Of a stretch of 64,000 nt of DNA, positions 33,301 to 46,182 are shown one piece after another (position 1 is the stretch's first letter; every line of letters begins with the position of its first letter). The notes under the pieces were generated by a model. It did not search any database and was not told where the DNA came from. It worked only from the letters and a program-made list of their open reading frames with translations. Both the position numbers and the translations under genes were made by a program. Source of the DNA: Synchiropus splendidus (lineage: Eukaryota > Chordata > Actinopteri > Syngnathiformes > Callionymidae); contig NC_071342.1 of the NCBI RefSeq assembly GCF_027744825.2, positions 14,837,501 through 14,901,500 on the forward strand, written 5' to 3'.

Positions 33301-36300
33301 ATGGACTGGTAGGAGGACATGACGACAAACACTTGGATGAACATGTTGAAGATGGCCATGGGGATCAAGTAGGAGGTGTAGTTCCTGTGTAGAGAGAGAG
33401 AAGAGCTCCACAACCTGTTGTCTACTCCCCTGACAGCTTCGATCCTCTACCTGTCTCCCTTGGTGTAGTCCAGAGTGCAGCAGGTCCTGAGAGGCTCATA
33501 GTCGTACTCGCCCCAGCCGATCAGAGGCATAGCAGACCAGAAGGCAGTGAAGAGCCAGATGAAGATAGCCAGGGTGATGGCGCTGCTCCACTGCAACTTA
33601 GTTCCTACGCAGGCGGGGAGGATGGTCAGTCTTAACTTGGACAACAACTGCTTTGCTGTTCCAGATGAAGCTTACGGGTGCAGTACTGGTGGTATCTGTC
33701 CCAGGCGATGGAGGCAATGAAGTGGATGCTAGCAAGAGCGGTGACAAATCCCTGGAATCCGTGAGTCTGGCATCCCTCAGAGCCATATGGCCAATACCTG
33801 CAACCACGAAAACAGAGTGGGAAGCAGTCGGAATCTGTCCTCCAAGCCAAAACAATGCAAAATAAAAAATCAAAGCTCAATTGCTAGATTTATTAATTCT
33901 GGCATCTGATGAAGAGGAGCTATCTATCAATGGAGTGAGTCATTTACTTCCCCAGTCACATGTCCTTAAATCAAAGAGTCAGTTTGATTAAGAGCAGCCA
34001 GGAAGTTCTAAACATGTGGCAGAAGATTTTGTTTGTTGCTAAAAGCTATTGCTGCAGGGAGATTAAGCTGTTGTTTTATATGGCATTTTATAAGCTTTGG
34101 CACTTTAAAGGAAAACTGAGGTTTATTCTACACAGGACATAAACTTTTAAAACAGAGGCACGTTGATCAAGCGAGCCTGGTCAGAAAGTCGATATATCTG
34201 GAACAGCTTTGGGCACAGACTAGTCCAGAAGTGCATTTTAAAACAGCTGACGAAGCCCAGTCGGAGCTTGCTCTGGTGGAACAGTCACCATGGAGATGTA
34301 GCCCTCCGCGAGCGGCTTCCTCGATCAACTGATTACTGCTAGAAAATCCTCAGTTTATGACAACAGTGGCTGAGCGATGACCTCCCCCCACTTCCTGCGC
34401 TGATCCATCTATCGACGTTATCTATTAATCCCTCGTCTCACATCGACAGGCCGGGGCTGCGTCGCGCTGGATTTCCAGATGTCATTGATCCGTGCGGTTC
34501 AACGTGGTCAAGGGCCACCCCCAATAATAGGTTGCTCAGATGGGATGTTGGAAAATAACAGCAAGGGCGCAGTATGTCGAGCCAGCAGTGACAATGAGCA
34601 GTGGCAGCCAGGCTGAAGGTGCACGGGGTGAAAGACAATCCAAATCATGGAGAAAGCAGCTCTAAATACCAATGAGGTTGTCATGGCAGCAAAATATTTG
34701 ACTCTCATTTTCCCTTTGGGAGTTAGTTTAAGTAATTTCCTCCTAATATGCAAGGCCCTGATGAGCAGCTTCATTTTCGGCTCACATGACTATGTATGTT
34801 GTGAGCGAGCTCAACTGAGTGATGACAAGCTGGAGCAGGGATGAGGAAGCAGAGAAGGTTTTGGGGGTGAGGGTCTTGAATCTGAAGGTTGCTCCTCATG
34901 ATAGCTTCAAGTGTCTGCAGTTTAAAGTCAGGGCTTCATCCTTGGGTACGATGGTTCACCAGTAATAACACTGTATGTTAACTACTAATATGCTCTCAAA
35001 AAAAAGAAACAAATGTGAAATATATATAATATTTTTTATTATTATTATTATATTATTTATTTTATTTCTTTTTTGGTATTAAAGGGAATAGATTGATTAT
35101 ATTGTGTGATACTAATGAAGTACAGGGGACACATGGTGCACGTGTCTCTGCAACGTGAGTATGTCTTAATCAAACGTTTGCAGCGTGTGCAGAATTATTT
35201 ACAGATTTGCAGAAGTTGACTAATCGATGGAGAAACAAACGTCTGCACTCAGGATGACCCGCTGACCCGACCAAAAAGGAGAACATGTTGAAGCTTCTTT
35301 ATTGACAACCACCTGGAACAACGGACACAAGTGGTAGGAAGAGTTAACGGCGAAGGCATCGAACTATTTCCTACAGTATACGTTTTTTTTATTAATTCCC
35401 CCCATGCATATGGCTATGAATAGTCATATTGTTAAAAAGGATTATTTTCCCCCTCAAAATACTGTAGGCCCCTAACGTGTATTTGATACGTGGGCACCTA
35501 CAGGGATTGGAGAACCAAACCAACCCCGCAGCTCCACAGCCACCTGTAGATGTGGGTGACTCTCCTGATGATGATCAAATCACAATAAAGAGAAAATGGA
35601 TCAGTGATATGTTATATCCTGATCCCAGCAATGTTATGTTGATCATAACATGACTGTAGCACACTGTACTCGTCAGAAACACTTGAATACACAATGCCAT
35701 CATGTAGTTGTGTTTGCTTCCTGGTGACCTTCTTGTGTGTGTTTATGTTTCTGACTGCTACAGTTATGAAAGTAACCCGTGTTCTATGAGAGCGTTTGCA
35801 GACACCGACAAACTAACCTCTGTTACAGGTATTTTTTAAGAGTTGCAGACGCGTTATTTAGTATCACAGCACCTCAGCTATAGGTAAGTGGCGCGTTAAG
35901 GGCACGGTGTCGGAGTCTGGGGTCCCCGGTGGCCCCACTCCGGTCACGATCACAGTTGCTGATGCCTATTATTTGCCCCCGATATTCTTCTCGCCGCGGG
36001 GTGACTCACCTCAGGAAGCTGGAGAAAGCTGCGACAGTGGCGTTCATGGAGATGCCCATGTCAGCCAGCGCTAAACTGAAGACGAGGAAATTGCTGGGGG
36101 TCCTCAGCTCCCTCACTTTGAGGAAGGCGACCACCGTCACCGCGTTTAAAAAGAAGCCCAGCAGACCTGCACGGGGAACGAGGGCTCGTCAATATGGAGG
36201 CTGCTTCAGCGCGACCAAACGGACAGACTCACCCTCGACCAGCAGACACGATCCCAGGGAGAAGACGTCAAACTCGGAGAAGCCCTCCGGTAGAGGGTAA

Positions 36301-36311
36301 GAGGACACCAT
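30312..36311 (-). CDS. rgr: Retinal G-protein-coupled receptor (RGR opsin), 7 exons
   Basis: RGR is an opsin of retinal pigment epithelium and Muller glia that binds all-trans-retinal and supports light-dependent production of 11-cis-retinal. Exons in order: 36311-36233, 36166-36010, 33797-33676, 33604-33451, 33384-33267, 31162-31049, 30455-30312. They total 888 nt, 295 residues, the usual RGR length. Start is MVSSYPLPEGFSEFDVFSLG with a strong Kozak context. Further landmarks are the TM1 end LLGFFLNAVTVVAFLKVREL, RYWPYGSEGCQTHGFQGF, the DRY-like WDRYHQYCTR, and LIGWGEYDYEPLRTCC. The Schiff-base lysine is in APILAKTSPT, at residue 255, the same number as in human RGR. All introns are GT-AG with consistent phases. 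An AATAAA overlaps the stop codon (30311-30316). The gene is divergent from lrit1, as in other vertebrates. Fish have two RGR paralogues; which one this is was not settled. Confidence 0.96.
31163..33266 (-). other. rgr intron, 2.1 kb
   Basis: Intron between the exon ending KKTGNYK and the exon starting FNPNTPLKT. It contains a triplet-repeat block (32868-32960) and a CT tract (32961-32981). No coding sequence supported. Confidence 0.6.
32868..32981. repeat. (ATT)n/(AAT)n microsatellite with adjoining (CT)n tract
   Basis: Imperfect TTA repeats pass into AAT repeats, giving a self-complementary block, followed by ctctctttctctctctctct. Located in an rgr intron. Confidence 0.85.
33798..36009 (-). 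other. rgr intron, 2.2 kb
   Basis: Intron between the exon ending ATVAAFSSFLR and the exon starting YWPYGSEG. It includes an AT-rich tract (35021-35080). Short frames at 33960-34142 and 34508-34774 lack family similarity. No gene supported. Confidence 0.6.
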
Positions 36312-36490
36312 CCTGACGCCGATAGCACAGTGCGGCTGCTGACACTCGTCTCTCTCTCCGCTCGTTTATGGCCCTAAATTGTGCGTGGTCGCAGCGCGCT
36401 TATTAAAGGGACATTTCACGTGAAAGGCGCGCAGTTTATTATGTAAATCCCCCCCCCCAATCCGAGCAGGAATGTCTTAATGAACATAAC

Positions 36491-36513
36491 CACACACACA
36501 CACACACACACAC
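36491..36513. repeat. (CA)n microsatellite
   Basis: About 11 CA units, about 180 bp upstream of the rgr start codon. Confidence 0.9.
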
Positions 36514-37439
36514 GCAACGACGCAGCCCCCTTAAAGCGTATTTGCGCACCGCAACAGCAAAGCCCCTTCAATTAGTTACACAACAAGCCTTTGTGTGTGT
36601 GTCGCTGCTGATGTCAGGCGGCGACACGCGGGATGATGCTGCTCCGGTTAAAGAAACACAACAGGTGTCCGCGCGACCTGCGCTTGTCAGCGTCAGTCCC
36701 GACCCGCGCAGACTGGTCCAGGTGATTCTCTCTGGAAGGGCAGGTGGAAACGTTCACTTTAACCTGAGTGTGACCAAGCATCGAGGGATGTGGAGATAAA
36801 GCTGCTGCTCTCCGTCTGTTCGGGCTTTGGGGTCACGTGACCTGGCGTACAAGAAGGAGACAAAAGCAGAGTGCATCTCTATGAAAGGAGCATTTCCATA
36901 CAGCGCATGAGGAACTGGAGGTCTGGATCTATGATAGGGATTACACTCGGCATTTTTTGGATTCTCCGACTGTTATCGTCAATCGCTCTTCACAACCTTT
37001 CACTCCATTCCACCATGGCTCTCAACCAGTCATATACTTCACACTCACGCCGAAGGAAATGATGCTCTGGCTGAAATGAGTCTGGTGTATAATGTGCACT
37101 TCTACACTGATGGTTGCTCAGAGCAGGTCCCGTCCCTACTGCTGAACACACACTGAGAGTGGCTGCTGTGATGGAGGCTGGGTTCTGCACAATAGGAGCA
37201 GCAGGTTGTTGCTGAAGGAGCCACTTAAAGACCCCCTCTGTCTCGGGTCGGGGGTGAGAGGGGCTGACCATGATTGACGTCTGCGCCCTCATCCCACACA
37301 CCTTCTCCTCAGGGACCCATCTGCCCAGTCCCCATGGTGGAGTCTGGGAAAAACACAGTGAAAACACAGTGGCAACTGTCCTATACACATCTGTGCTATG
37401 CTGCCATTTCCTAAACTCTACTGTGATGGACTCTCACTT

Positions 37440-37950
37440 GCACTTTACTCGACTATACTACTATGCAACGACTTTACTATACTATCCTCAACTCAACTCT
37501 ACTATGTTCCCGTACTGTACTATGCTATACTGCTCTACAGAATACAATGTAGTACAATGCTGAACTGTATTGTCCTATACGATTCTATAATATACTATAG
37601 TACTGTACCGTACTGTACTTCACTTTACTACTGTAAAAAACTATACAAAACTGTATACTGTACAAAACAATACAATACAATACAATACTATACTATACTA
37701 TACTATACTATACTATACTATACAGTGCAATACAATACTATACAATAATATACTTCACTTTACTACTGTATAAAACTATACTATACTATACTATACTATA
37801 CAGTGCAATAAAATACTGTACTCTACAATAATATACTTCACTTTACTAGTGTATGAAACTATACAAAACTGTAAACTGTACAAAACTCTAAAACTCTAAA
37901 TTCTATACTATACTATACTATACTATACTATACTATACACTGTTACACTA
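37440..37950. repeat. Pentameric (TACTA)n satellite-like region
   Basis: About 500 bp dominated by TACTA/TATAC pentamers, both perfect (37684-37722, 37773-37800, 37905-37936) and degenerate, mixed with CTGTA variants. Longer sub-blocks containing ttcactttactactgta recur near 37620, 37754 and 37840, so there is a higher-order repeat as well. Open frames across it are artefacts. Confidence 0.85.
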
Positions 37951-40879
37951 TACTAAACGCTACGCCACTATACTGTCATGGGATTGGCTAGAACACTGAG
38001 TGGCAACGAAGACCAGTGAAGTTGTAGTACTACACTTAGGTTGATTTACATTGAGAATCCACTAAAACTTGTGCAAATCTGAGCAGGGAATGAATGAGTT
38101 TCTCTTTAGCTTAGTCTAGTCAGTGTGTTTAGTCGAGCTTCTTTTGTCAGCAACTCACCTTCAGTGTGTGTCCCAGTAACGCAGCTGTTCAGAGGGACAC
38201 TCAAGAGTCTTTGCCTACATACACAATACTGAAATCTTTACACACATGCGACACAATATTAACTGAACTATACTGTGTGGTGAAATGGGCTGTGTTTACA
38301 TTGAAACATACTTTTTGTTTGCACAAAACCATTAAAAAGTGGTTTCAACTCATTTGATCTTTTTTTTCCCAGTAAATGTCATTTGAATTCCTTGAATAAC
38401 TTATTAACAATTCAGATGACTAATGTTGACTAATCATGTTTTGGAGCTATGTTGACAGTATAAATAAGTTAAGGTCTTTTCCCTCATGTTTTTCTGTTCT
38501 CTACTAACTATTAGAACATTCGCCATCAAGCCATGCAGGTGGTGTAAATATAAACTAAATATAGTCAAGTCTAGTTAACACCCCAGTAGTCAAACACTAT
38601 ACTGTCGCCGCCATTCCAAACTGCGGCTGTGTCACAAGTTGACTCCATTATTGACACACGAGTGGCAGCTCTTAAACCTGTAATACGACCCAAATGAAAA
38701 TGTCAACAGTGTCTCTGGTTCAAAAGTGTAAAATCTTTTGAGATGACTTGGGAAAATGGCTGTGTTTCTCTCCTTCAGAAGCTCCAGTGTGTTGTGTGGT
38801 CTGGTGTGCAGACGAGCAGGTGGTTCCACAGACCGTTCTTGTCTGATAACATTGGACCGCAGTCATGAAGCTGAAGACAAATTTGGTTTCAACTGTTTGT
38901 CTATTTAAATGTTGCGAGAGCTAAGATGTTGCAGTGCTGTTGTCGGAGGTTACGATAGATGTGCTCCACGGCTCTTTAATTTGACTTTTTTTTTTTTTAA
39001 TTTATTTTTTATTTCCAGATAACACACAACTGTCCAAACACCCAAATGATTAGGACTAGAGGTCAACTGTAGCCAGCACCTATCAAGCTCCTATGTAGTT
39101 TCTAAACCATTGTGTTAACAAACATTGTTATTTGAATTTGTTTGCTGCACCCAAGACAAACATCCTCTCAAAAAGCTTTGGCATGGGACAAGAGACATGG
39201 CGGTAGAATAAAAACGAGACAAGCCCATGTGTGCAACACATGACAAGATTCAGACTTGGTTCGGTTCTGGAGTCATCAATATCAGGAGAACGTAAACAAG
39301 AGCGTGTACCTCTGTTTTGACCCAGTTAATGTTCATTTTTGCGCTGACTTCTTTTTTTTTTTAAAGATAACAAACAGTTACTTGTTTGAGATAAGAGGAC
39401 TCCTCTGCGTTGTTGACCTGTCGGGTCAGCTCTGTGTGAATTGCATGAAATCCTGCCGTCATCTTGAGCCCACACTTGGTTTGTCACGCTGCAGTTGCAA
39501 CATCACCTGCAGCTTTTCATGCCAAAGCTTTGGATTGGGAACAAGCATGATATTGTGTTGCTAAAGTCTGTCGCAGTCGAGGGATTATAAGATCAGGAAT
39601 CTTGGGAAACAGGGAAAATGTGTAAAGTGCTAAATCATCTCGAGTATGCAAATATTCACCCAGGGAATCCAGCTGTATATGTTTTATTCAGTGATGCTTT
39701 ATTGTGTCATTGTTAGTGTGAGACATTTTACACAGGAAGTGTAAAATAGGTTCATATGTCGCTTCCTATGACCATCTCTGTGTGTCTTGTGTGCCCACTA
39801 TTGGAGGGCGTGACAGTCTTAGGCAAGTTTTTATTTATTCATTTTTACACTTAAGACATCTTATAGTTTTATGGCATAAAAGTGATTTTGCTGCTCCAAT
39901 TGTCCTTGACCTTCACTATGCTCTGCTTGTTTCCAACCATGAGGCTGTTGAGATGATGATCAGCACCTCTGTTTGAAACAAGTGTCAATAAAGTTTTGTC
40001 ACCTCAGCCGCTAGCATTGTTAGCAACAGACTTTGGTGTCGCGGTTCCAACTCCATCATTCTGCCGTGAAGATGTGTGGTCAAGTTAGAGGCGCATCAGC
40101 TTTAAAAACAGCTTGACGCTGCACATTTGACCGGCTTCTTCTCTGTGAGCGTGAGGGGAGAGCTATGGACCAATCGACGCGTCAGCATAGATCTATAGTG
40201 TATAGAAAAAATGTGACCAAATTCATGTAACCGCCTCACTTTTTTTAATTGTCCACACCTTCAGATTGCCCATAATTGTATGTCATCATCTTGGAAATAT
40301 TAGGTAAAACTGGATTTTCCCACGGCACACTTAACAATCTCAATGGTTGAAAAACGCTGCTCTTGCTTATAAATCTTCTCTTCCATTGGTCCGAAATGTT
40401 TGGTGGAAAGGTTCAGGTTGATCTGAAATGAGGTTCAGATGCCTGATTTCTTTCATCTATAAACTATTACAAGTGCTACAAGTGTTTGTTATAATCTCTC
40501 AAAGAGATGATGGTTTAAATATATACGGAAGGTGGAGCGTGAACACGCACAGAAGCTGAGCTTAGATCAGCCAGGTTTTAAAGCCAGGCACACTGGATGA
40601 CCTTTCGTTGGCAGGGATTTGAACACGCGGGGTCAGAGGGTGCAGAAGACCACACAAAACCCACATGATGAAAAAAATTATTAAAGATTCTATCAGTTGT
40701 TTTTGATGAAGCGGAGCCGTCACAGGCTTCGGCAGAACACAAATGCATGTTGTCTTAAACCGAGGCTTTCGGAATGAAGCTTTATGAGAGTGTGTAAGTG
40801 ACCCACCTAGTTGAGAGGTCTTTAGTAATCCTGGTTTATTCAGACGATTAACAGACATACTGCTTCATTTGTCTTGGGC

Positions 40880-41045
40880 TGGAGAGAGCGCTGTTCCTGC
40901 CTAGTTAGCTAGGTGCTAGCACCAGCTTGCTCTTTGAAGTGGACTGCTGGTCCAGAAGTGGGTTAGGTCGTCAGGTCAGCAGCCTCACTCACTGTTTCAT
41001 TATGGCAAGGAGCTGCGGAAAGGTCAGGGGTTCGAATTCCTCCAT
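40880..41045 (+). repeat. Possible tRNA-derived SINE remnant
   Basis: Contains ggttcgaattcc at about 41029-41040, close to the RNA polymerase III B-box consensus GGTTCGANNCC. A (TTTTA)n tract about 50 bp downstream could be a degenerate tail. A convincing A box was not found. Confidence 0.3.
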
Positions 41046-42020
41046 TCTTTTCAATTAGTCGTACAAATGTACTGCAGTAAATAACTGTTTTATTTTTATT
41101 TTTATTTTTATTTTTATTTTTTAGATGTGACTGACAGCTTTTAATAAGAGCCTAAAATAGAAATAAACATTTGCGTCTATATGTGAACCAATTTGTAGTC
41201 GCAGCATATGACGTCTTCCTCGACTGGATAACACAATTGCGGGCTACTCTTTGAGAATCTTTCAGATGACTGAGGTCCGCTTACTCTCCCTACTGCAGAC
41301 ATGATCAGCTAGTTTTATTGGTGACCTTGGGATGAAAACCTTTGGTGAGTGAAGCGAAGAGTTGCAGAGCACTGGATGTTCCAGATTCAGCGAGTCTCAT
41401 GAGACAGTATGCCCTTTAAAAGACCATCAGTTTTTGATGTTGAGACTCTCAAAAAATTGTTTTTAAAATTCCTTCTGCAATTATAATAATAATAACAATA
41501 ACCATCATCATGATGCTTCTTGAATCGGCTGCTCTACAGACTAACAGAGCAGGTCCGGGGCTGTAAATGGCCTGCGAACATCTGCGCCGGTGAGAGCCAA
41601 AGGCTTGGGGCCACCTTGTGGCTGAACACAGCTCCATCTCCTCAGATTAACAGTCACGGCAGAGCTCAAATGAACACACAGCATTTGAGACAGAGAGGGG
41701 GGGGGGAAAGGTCCAAACATCACTGTGGATTATGACCATTTCGGAAGTGTTTTTCTGTGATAATAAATGGGGACGTCTCTGCGCAGCCTATCGGATTCCG
41801 GGATGCAATACGCATCCAAATGAAAAGAACGCCAGTCCTTTCACTAATCCTAGTCTATCCTTTTTATCTCGGGACTCATAGCAGTCTGATCACTATGGGA
41901 CAGCGAAGCGGTGGGACAAAGCCATGCGGATCATATTCTTGTAAATGAGCGAGGAGACTGGTCGCGGGGACTTTAGCGGGGCGCATGTTACCTGCAGCGT
42001 GTGCGTAACCGTGGGCCAAC

Positions 42021-45000
42021 ATGTTCCTGGTGCTGCTCGTGGGGCTCTATGTGGCCACAGGTGATCTCTTCCCTCCTGTGGACTCCTGCCCGTCACAGTG
42101 CAGCTGTTTTTACCACAACCTGAGTGATGGATCCAAGGCCAGGTGAGGACCACGCGCCGAACTTCATTTTTCATCAACTGCTCGCACAAAATGAGGCTTT
42201 GTGCAGCCATGCAGAATTTAAGAGGGGCTTCGCTCGCGGACGGATGTTTGCACACGTGCACAGGCATTCAAGCACTCTAGTTAAATATTGCAGAGCATCC
42301 CTTTAATGTATGTCTCACGCATGTTATGCATGATACCATTCATTTTTCTGTTATATTTCTCAATGAATTTTGAATAAATGTGAAAAAATACAATGTTTTT
42401 ATGCCTCTAATCCTGTGCTGTGCGTTTGCAGGAGTGTCATTTGCAACGACCCCGAGATCTCTCTGGTGCCTGTCGGCTTCCCCGTGGACACGTCCAAGTT
42501 AAGAATCGAGAAAACAGCCATCCAGCGGATACCGAGCGAAGCCTTCAACTACCTCTCCAGCTTGGAGTTCCTCTGGATGTCCTTCAACACACTGTCCACG
42601 CTCAGGTCCGACAGTTTCAGGGGGCTTTTGAATCTGGAGGAGCTGCGTCTGGACGGAAACGCGCTGGGAGCATTCCCCTGGGATTGTCTGATGGATATGC
42701 CAAGTCTCAGACTTCTAGATTTGCACAACAACCAGCTCACCTCGCTGCCCGCGGAGGCCACCACCTACATCCGGAACCTCACCTACCTGGACCTGTCCAG
42801 CAACAACATGATGACTCTGCCGGCCCAGGTGCTGTCCACCTGGCTGGCTGTCAAGCCCACGCAGGGGCCGGAGAGCTCCAAAATGATACTAGGTGAGAGA
42901 AACCTTTCGACATCCCAGGTCTAAATATGGAGTTTTTCTAAACAAACTTGGTGTTAAAATGTCTCAAGTGTAGCCGTGTTAACTCTTGAGAAATGAAAAG
43001 TGAAAAGGAAGAGTGAACCAGAATTTTTCAAAAATATTTTTCCAAAATATCAATGTTTTTTGCTGTGTCTAGAGAATCAAAAACAAATCTGATTTAAATT
43101 AATAAAAATATTAAGCAAACTTTTGTTAACTTTGGGGATTTCTGGAAACATCTGAGTGGACATATATTGGATGAATAAACATGTCTCTGCTTATCATGCT
43201 AAGAGAAGCTAAAAGAAATCTGGGTGAGGGGTGATATTCCCGTCATTTGAAATTAAATAAATCACCATAAAAAGCTTTGAGATTTGACATTAGAAATAGA
43301 ACTCCTCTGGCCAGTGCCTTTAAAAACCCATTATTCTTCATGAAGGAGAACTGAAGAAAGAAACGTTTGTCACAAACTGATGTTTCTGCGCCCGAACACG
43401 CTGCTCCAGCTAAACTGACAGTAGACAGTGACCTTCATCACAAGCACCCACTCACCTTCACCATCATCATCATCATCATGGCCATCATTGCCATAGTCAC
43501 GGTCATGATGTAGTTTATGAATTAAATATTAATCCTCTTACAGGATTAACATCCTAACATCCACATCGGCCATCTGCAGGCTGCTCTGGCCTTTTGCACG
43601 AGGCTGCTGTGCCTCATGTGTTCCCTCTCATGCCTTCCCTCAGGTCTCCATGACAACCCCTGGGTGTGCGACTGTCGCCTCTACGACCTGGTCCAGTTTC
43701 AGAAGTCGCCCACTCTCTCCGTGGCGTTCATCGACACCAGACTCAGGTGTTCGGCCCCGGAGAGCGTGTCGGGGGTCTTGTTCAGCGACGCAGAGCTGAG
43801 GCGCTGTCAGCTCCCGTGGATCCACACGGCTGTGGCGCGAGTCCGCAGTGCTGTGGGGAACAACGTGTTGCTCCGGTGTGGGACTATTGGAGTTCCCATT
43901 CCTGAGCTGACGTGGCGAAGGGCTGACGGACGGCAGCTCAACGGCACAGGTGGGTCAGCGGCTGCTTTGATGTCACAGTTATTCTTCACCCTGCGTCCCT
44001 CACCATCAGCTCCAGAGATAAACTCATCACGTAGTGCGTCTTGGGAGGCAAAGAACCAGAGTTTCCAATAGAAGCCACGTGTAACACACTACTCAACCAC
44101 AAGGGGCAGCAAGTGAGGAACTCACACTACATGTCTGCTTCTCATTTCTTTGCTGCAACTCTCTTATAAGGAGCAGCATCATGACTGTTTCCTCAAACAT
44201 CTCGTCTCTGCAATTCACTGAAGGACACGTCCATCTCAAGAGACAAGCCCAAGATTATAGGCACATATCTGCTGTTTCACCTTGAGTTTGTTTTCAGATC
44301 ATCTTTATTAATGTTTCATTATGTACTTAAGCATTTTACATGGAAAACATTTCAACTGACAGTTGTAACTTCACAATAATGTCACACTTATTTATTCACG
44401 CCTGAACTAACCCCAGGGGTTTGGTTTTGGTCCAGTTAGTTGGGTATTTTTAGGGTTTCTGAGGTGAAATTTGAAGCTGGAGTCAGTGTCAGAGGCAATG
44501 TTAGGGTTACTGTTGACAGTCTCTGTGAGTGGTTAGTTGTCAGTACTAGTAGTAAATGTGAATCTTCTGGGATAAAACTGCACAAACACACACTCTCACA
44601 TGAATTCAACTCAACCACCAAAGGTCAATCTGGGGTTGCTCCGGGCCAATTTTTAGAAACTGATGTGTCCTTGTATCATGTCGCGAAGCTCCCCATCCTA
44701 GATGTACTACAAGAATTCTCAAAATTTGACAAACCATGAACATAACCTCCAATGTTTTGGGGTACAGTTTGGAGGAAATGACAAATGTATTGGTGACGAC
44801 ACGCGCCTTGGATTTTCAGGAGATCTGATGTTTAAAGTACATGGCTCAGAGTGTGAAATAATCACTGCTCACACAATGTCTTGTGGATTCTAAGTACTTG
44901 CTCTGGTTTGTTCAAAGCTAAACGAATCGTTCATTTCCCATAAGCGTCTACATGTTCCACTAATCCCAGTCTCCTTCTCTGCCGTGTTGTTAATTAAACT

Positions 45001-46182
45001 GAGAGCCGACAGACGGATTTACAGCAACTTACGCAACCCTGTTGATGATCGATGCCACGTCGTGCAGTAATCCTCCGCAGCATTATATGGAACTGTCGTG
45101 ACCATAACGTGCTCCTGTGTCTCCCAGTCCAACAGGAGACGGCCAGCGACGGCATCACCTGGTCCATCCTCAGCGTCCCGGCCGTGTCCTACAGAGACTC
45201 TGGGAAATACATCTGCAAGGCCACCAACTACGAGGGCAACGCAGAGGCCGTCATTTTTCTGATCGTGTCCAACTCGCCCAAGTCTGAAGGGAACCAAACC
45301 AACGACAAGAAGGCCAAAGTCAAAAAACCCAACGGCTTGGGCAAAGCAGCCTATCAGGAGAAGCTGGTCGCCAGATATGTGGTGCCGACCTCCGCTGCTT
45401 CCTCACCTTCCATCTCTGACTCGGAGTCTCCATCGGGGCTGGAATCTGATCCTGAAGCCGTTGTTTTCAACAGAGCTACGTCCGATCCTGCGACCTCATC
45501 TAACCAAGATGCTCTGCTGGACCTGGAGAAGACCAATCTTAGCAACCTTGCTGCCAACACCTCGTCCTTGCAGCAGGACCCGGACCGGGTGGTTCGCTCG
45601 GTGAAGGTGGTGGGAGACACGGACAACACCATTTCTCTGAACTGGAGGGCCCCCAAGGCTAAGAACACGACGGCCTTCAGCGTCCTGTACGCTGTGTTCG
45701 GAGAGAGAGACATGAGGAAGATAAACGTTGGAGCGGGTCAGAACCGCGTGACCATAGAAGGGCTGGTGCCCAGAACCAAGTACATCGCCTGTGTGTGTGT
45801 GAGGGGTTTGATTCCTAAAAAGGAGCAGTGTGTCATTTTCTCCACCGATGAAGCAGCCAGTGCCACCGGCACCCAGAAGCTCATCAATGTCATCGTGATC
45901 ACGGTGGCCTGCATCATCGCCGTCCCGCTCACCGTCATCGTGTGCTGCGGGGCGCTGAAGAGACGCATCCAGAAATACTGGGGGAAGAAGTCCAAGGACA
46001 TCCAGGATTCCTACGTGACCTTTGAAACTCTGTCCCCCGGCACCAAAGCCAAAGGGCTGGAGGGCGAGTATCTGAACAGACTGAACCCAGAGGAGTCCAA
46101 CCGGCTGCTGTCGGCCCGCTCCAGCCTGGACTCCGAGGCCACGGCTAAAATAGAGGGACAGCCTAATGAGTACTTCTGCTGA
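42021..46182 (+). CDS. lrit1: Leucine-rich repeat, Ig-like and transmembrane domains protein 1
   Basis: LRIT1 is a photoreceptor-enriched synaptic membrane protein. Exons are 42021-42142, 42432-42892, 43644-43949 and 45128-46182; 1944 nt, 647 residues, all GT-AG. The order is signal peptide MFLVLLVGLYVATG, cysteine-rich LRR N-cap CPSQCSC (about 27-33), and about five LRRs (for example LRLLDLHNNQLTSLPAEA). Then come the LRR C-cap DNPWVCDCRLYDLVQF, an Ig domain (LRCGTIGVPIPELTWRRADG to YICKATNYEG), a linker of about 90 residues, and an FN3 domain (VRSVKVVGDTDNTISLNW to CVCVRGL). One TM helix (about 547-572, LINVIVITVACIIAVPLTVI) leads to a cytosolic tail ending NEYFC, the same C-terminal end as human LRIT1. 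The start was chosen for the signal peptide and A at -3. Tandem with lrit2. Confidence 0.96.
42893..43643 (+). other. lrit1 intron 2
   Basis: 750 bp AT-rich intron. A short (ATC)n run lies at about 43462-43480. No coding sequence. Confidence 0.65.
43950..45127 (+). other. lrit1 intron 3
   Basis: About 1.2 kb intron splitting the Ig domain (exon ends LNGT, next resumes VQQETASDG). Open frames at 44440-44739 and 44702-44893 lack family similarity. Confidence 0.65.

Larger units (their letters stand above)
36312..42020. other. Divergent intergenic region between rgr and lrit1
   Basis: About 5.7 kb. The left end holds the rgr promoter, a poly-C tract (36450-36458) and a (CA)n run (36491-36513). 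37.4-37.95 kb is filled by a TACTA-type satellite. About 40880-41045 has SINE-like features. 41092-41125 is a (TTTTA)n run. The right end holds the lrit1 promoter, with a TAATCC (OTX/CRX-type) word at 41845-41850. A minus-strand frame of 132 codons at 36990-37388 shows no recognisable family and was not accepted. Confidence 0.55.

Noticed and set aside
36990..37388. 132-codon minus-strand open frame upstream of rgr
   Set aside because: No recognisable domain or signal peptide and no flanking exons. It overlaps the start of repeat-rich intergenic DNA and is probably chance.
37440..37950. CRISPR-like array
   Set aside because: The units are pentamers without spacers, and the genome is a vertebrate.
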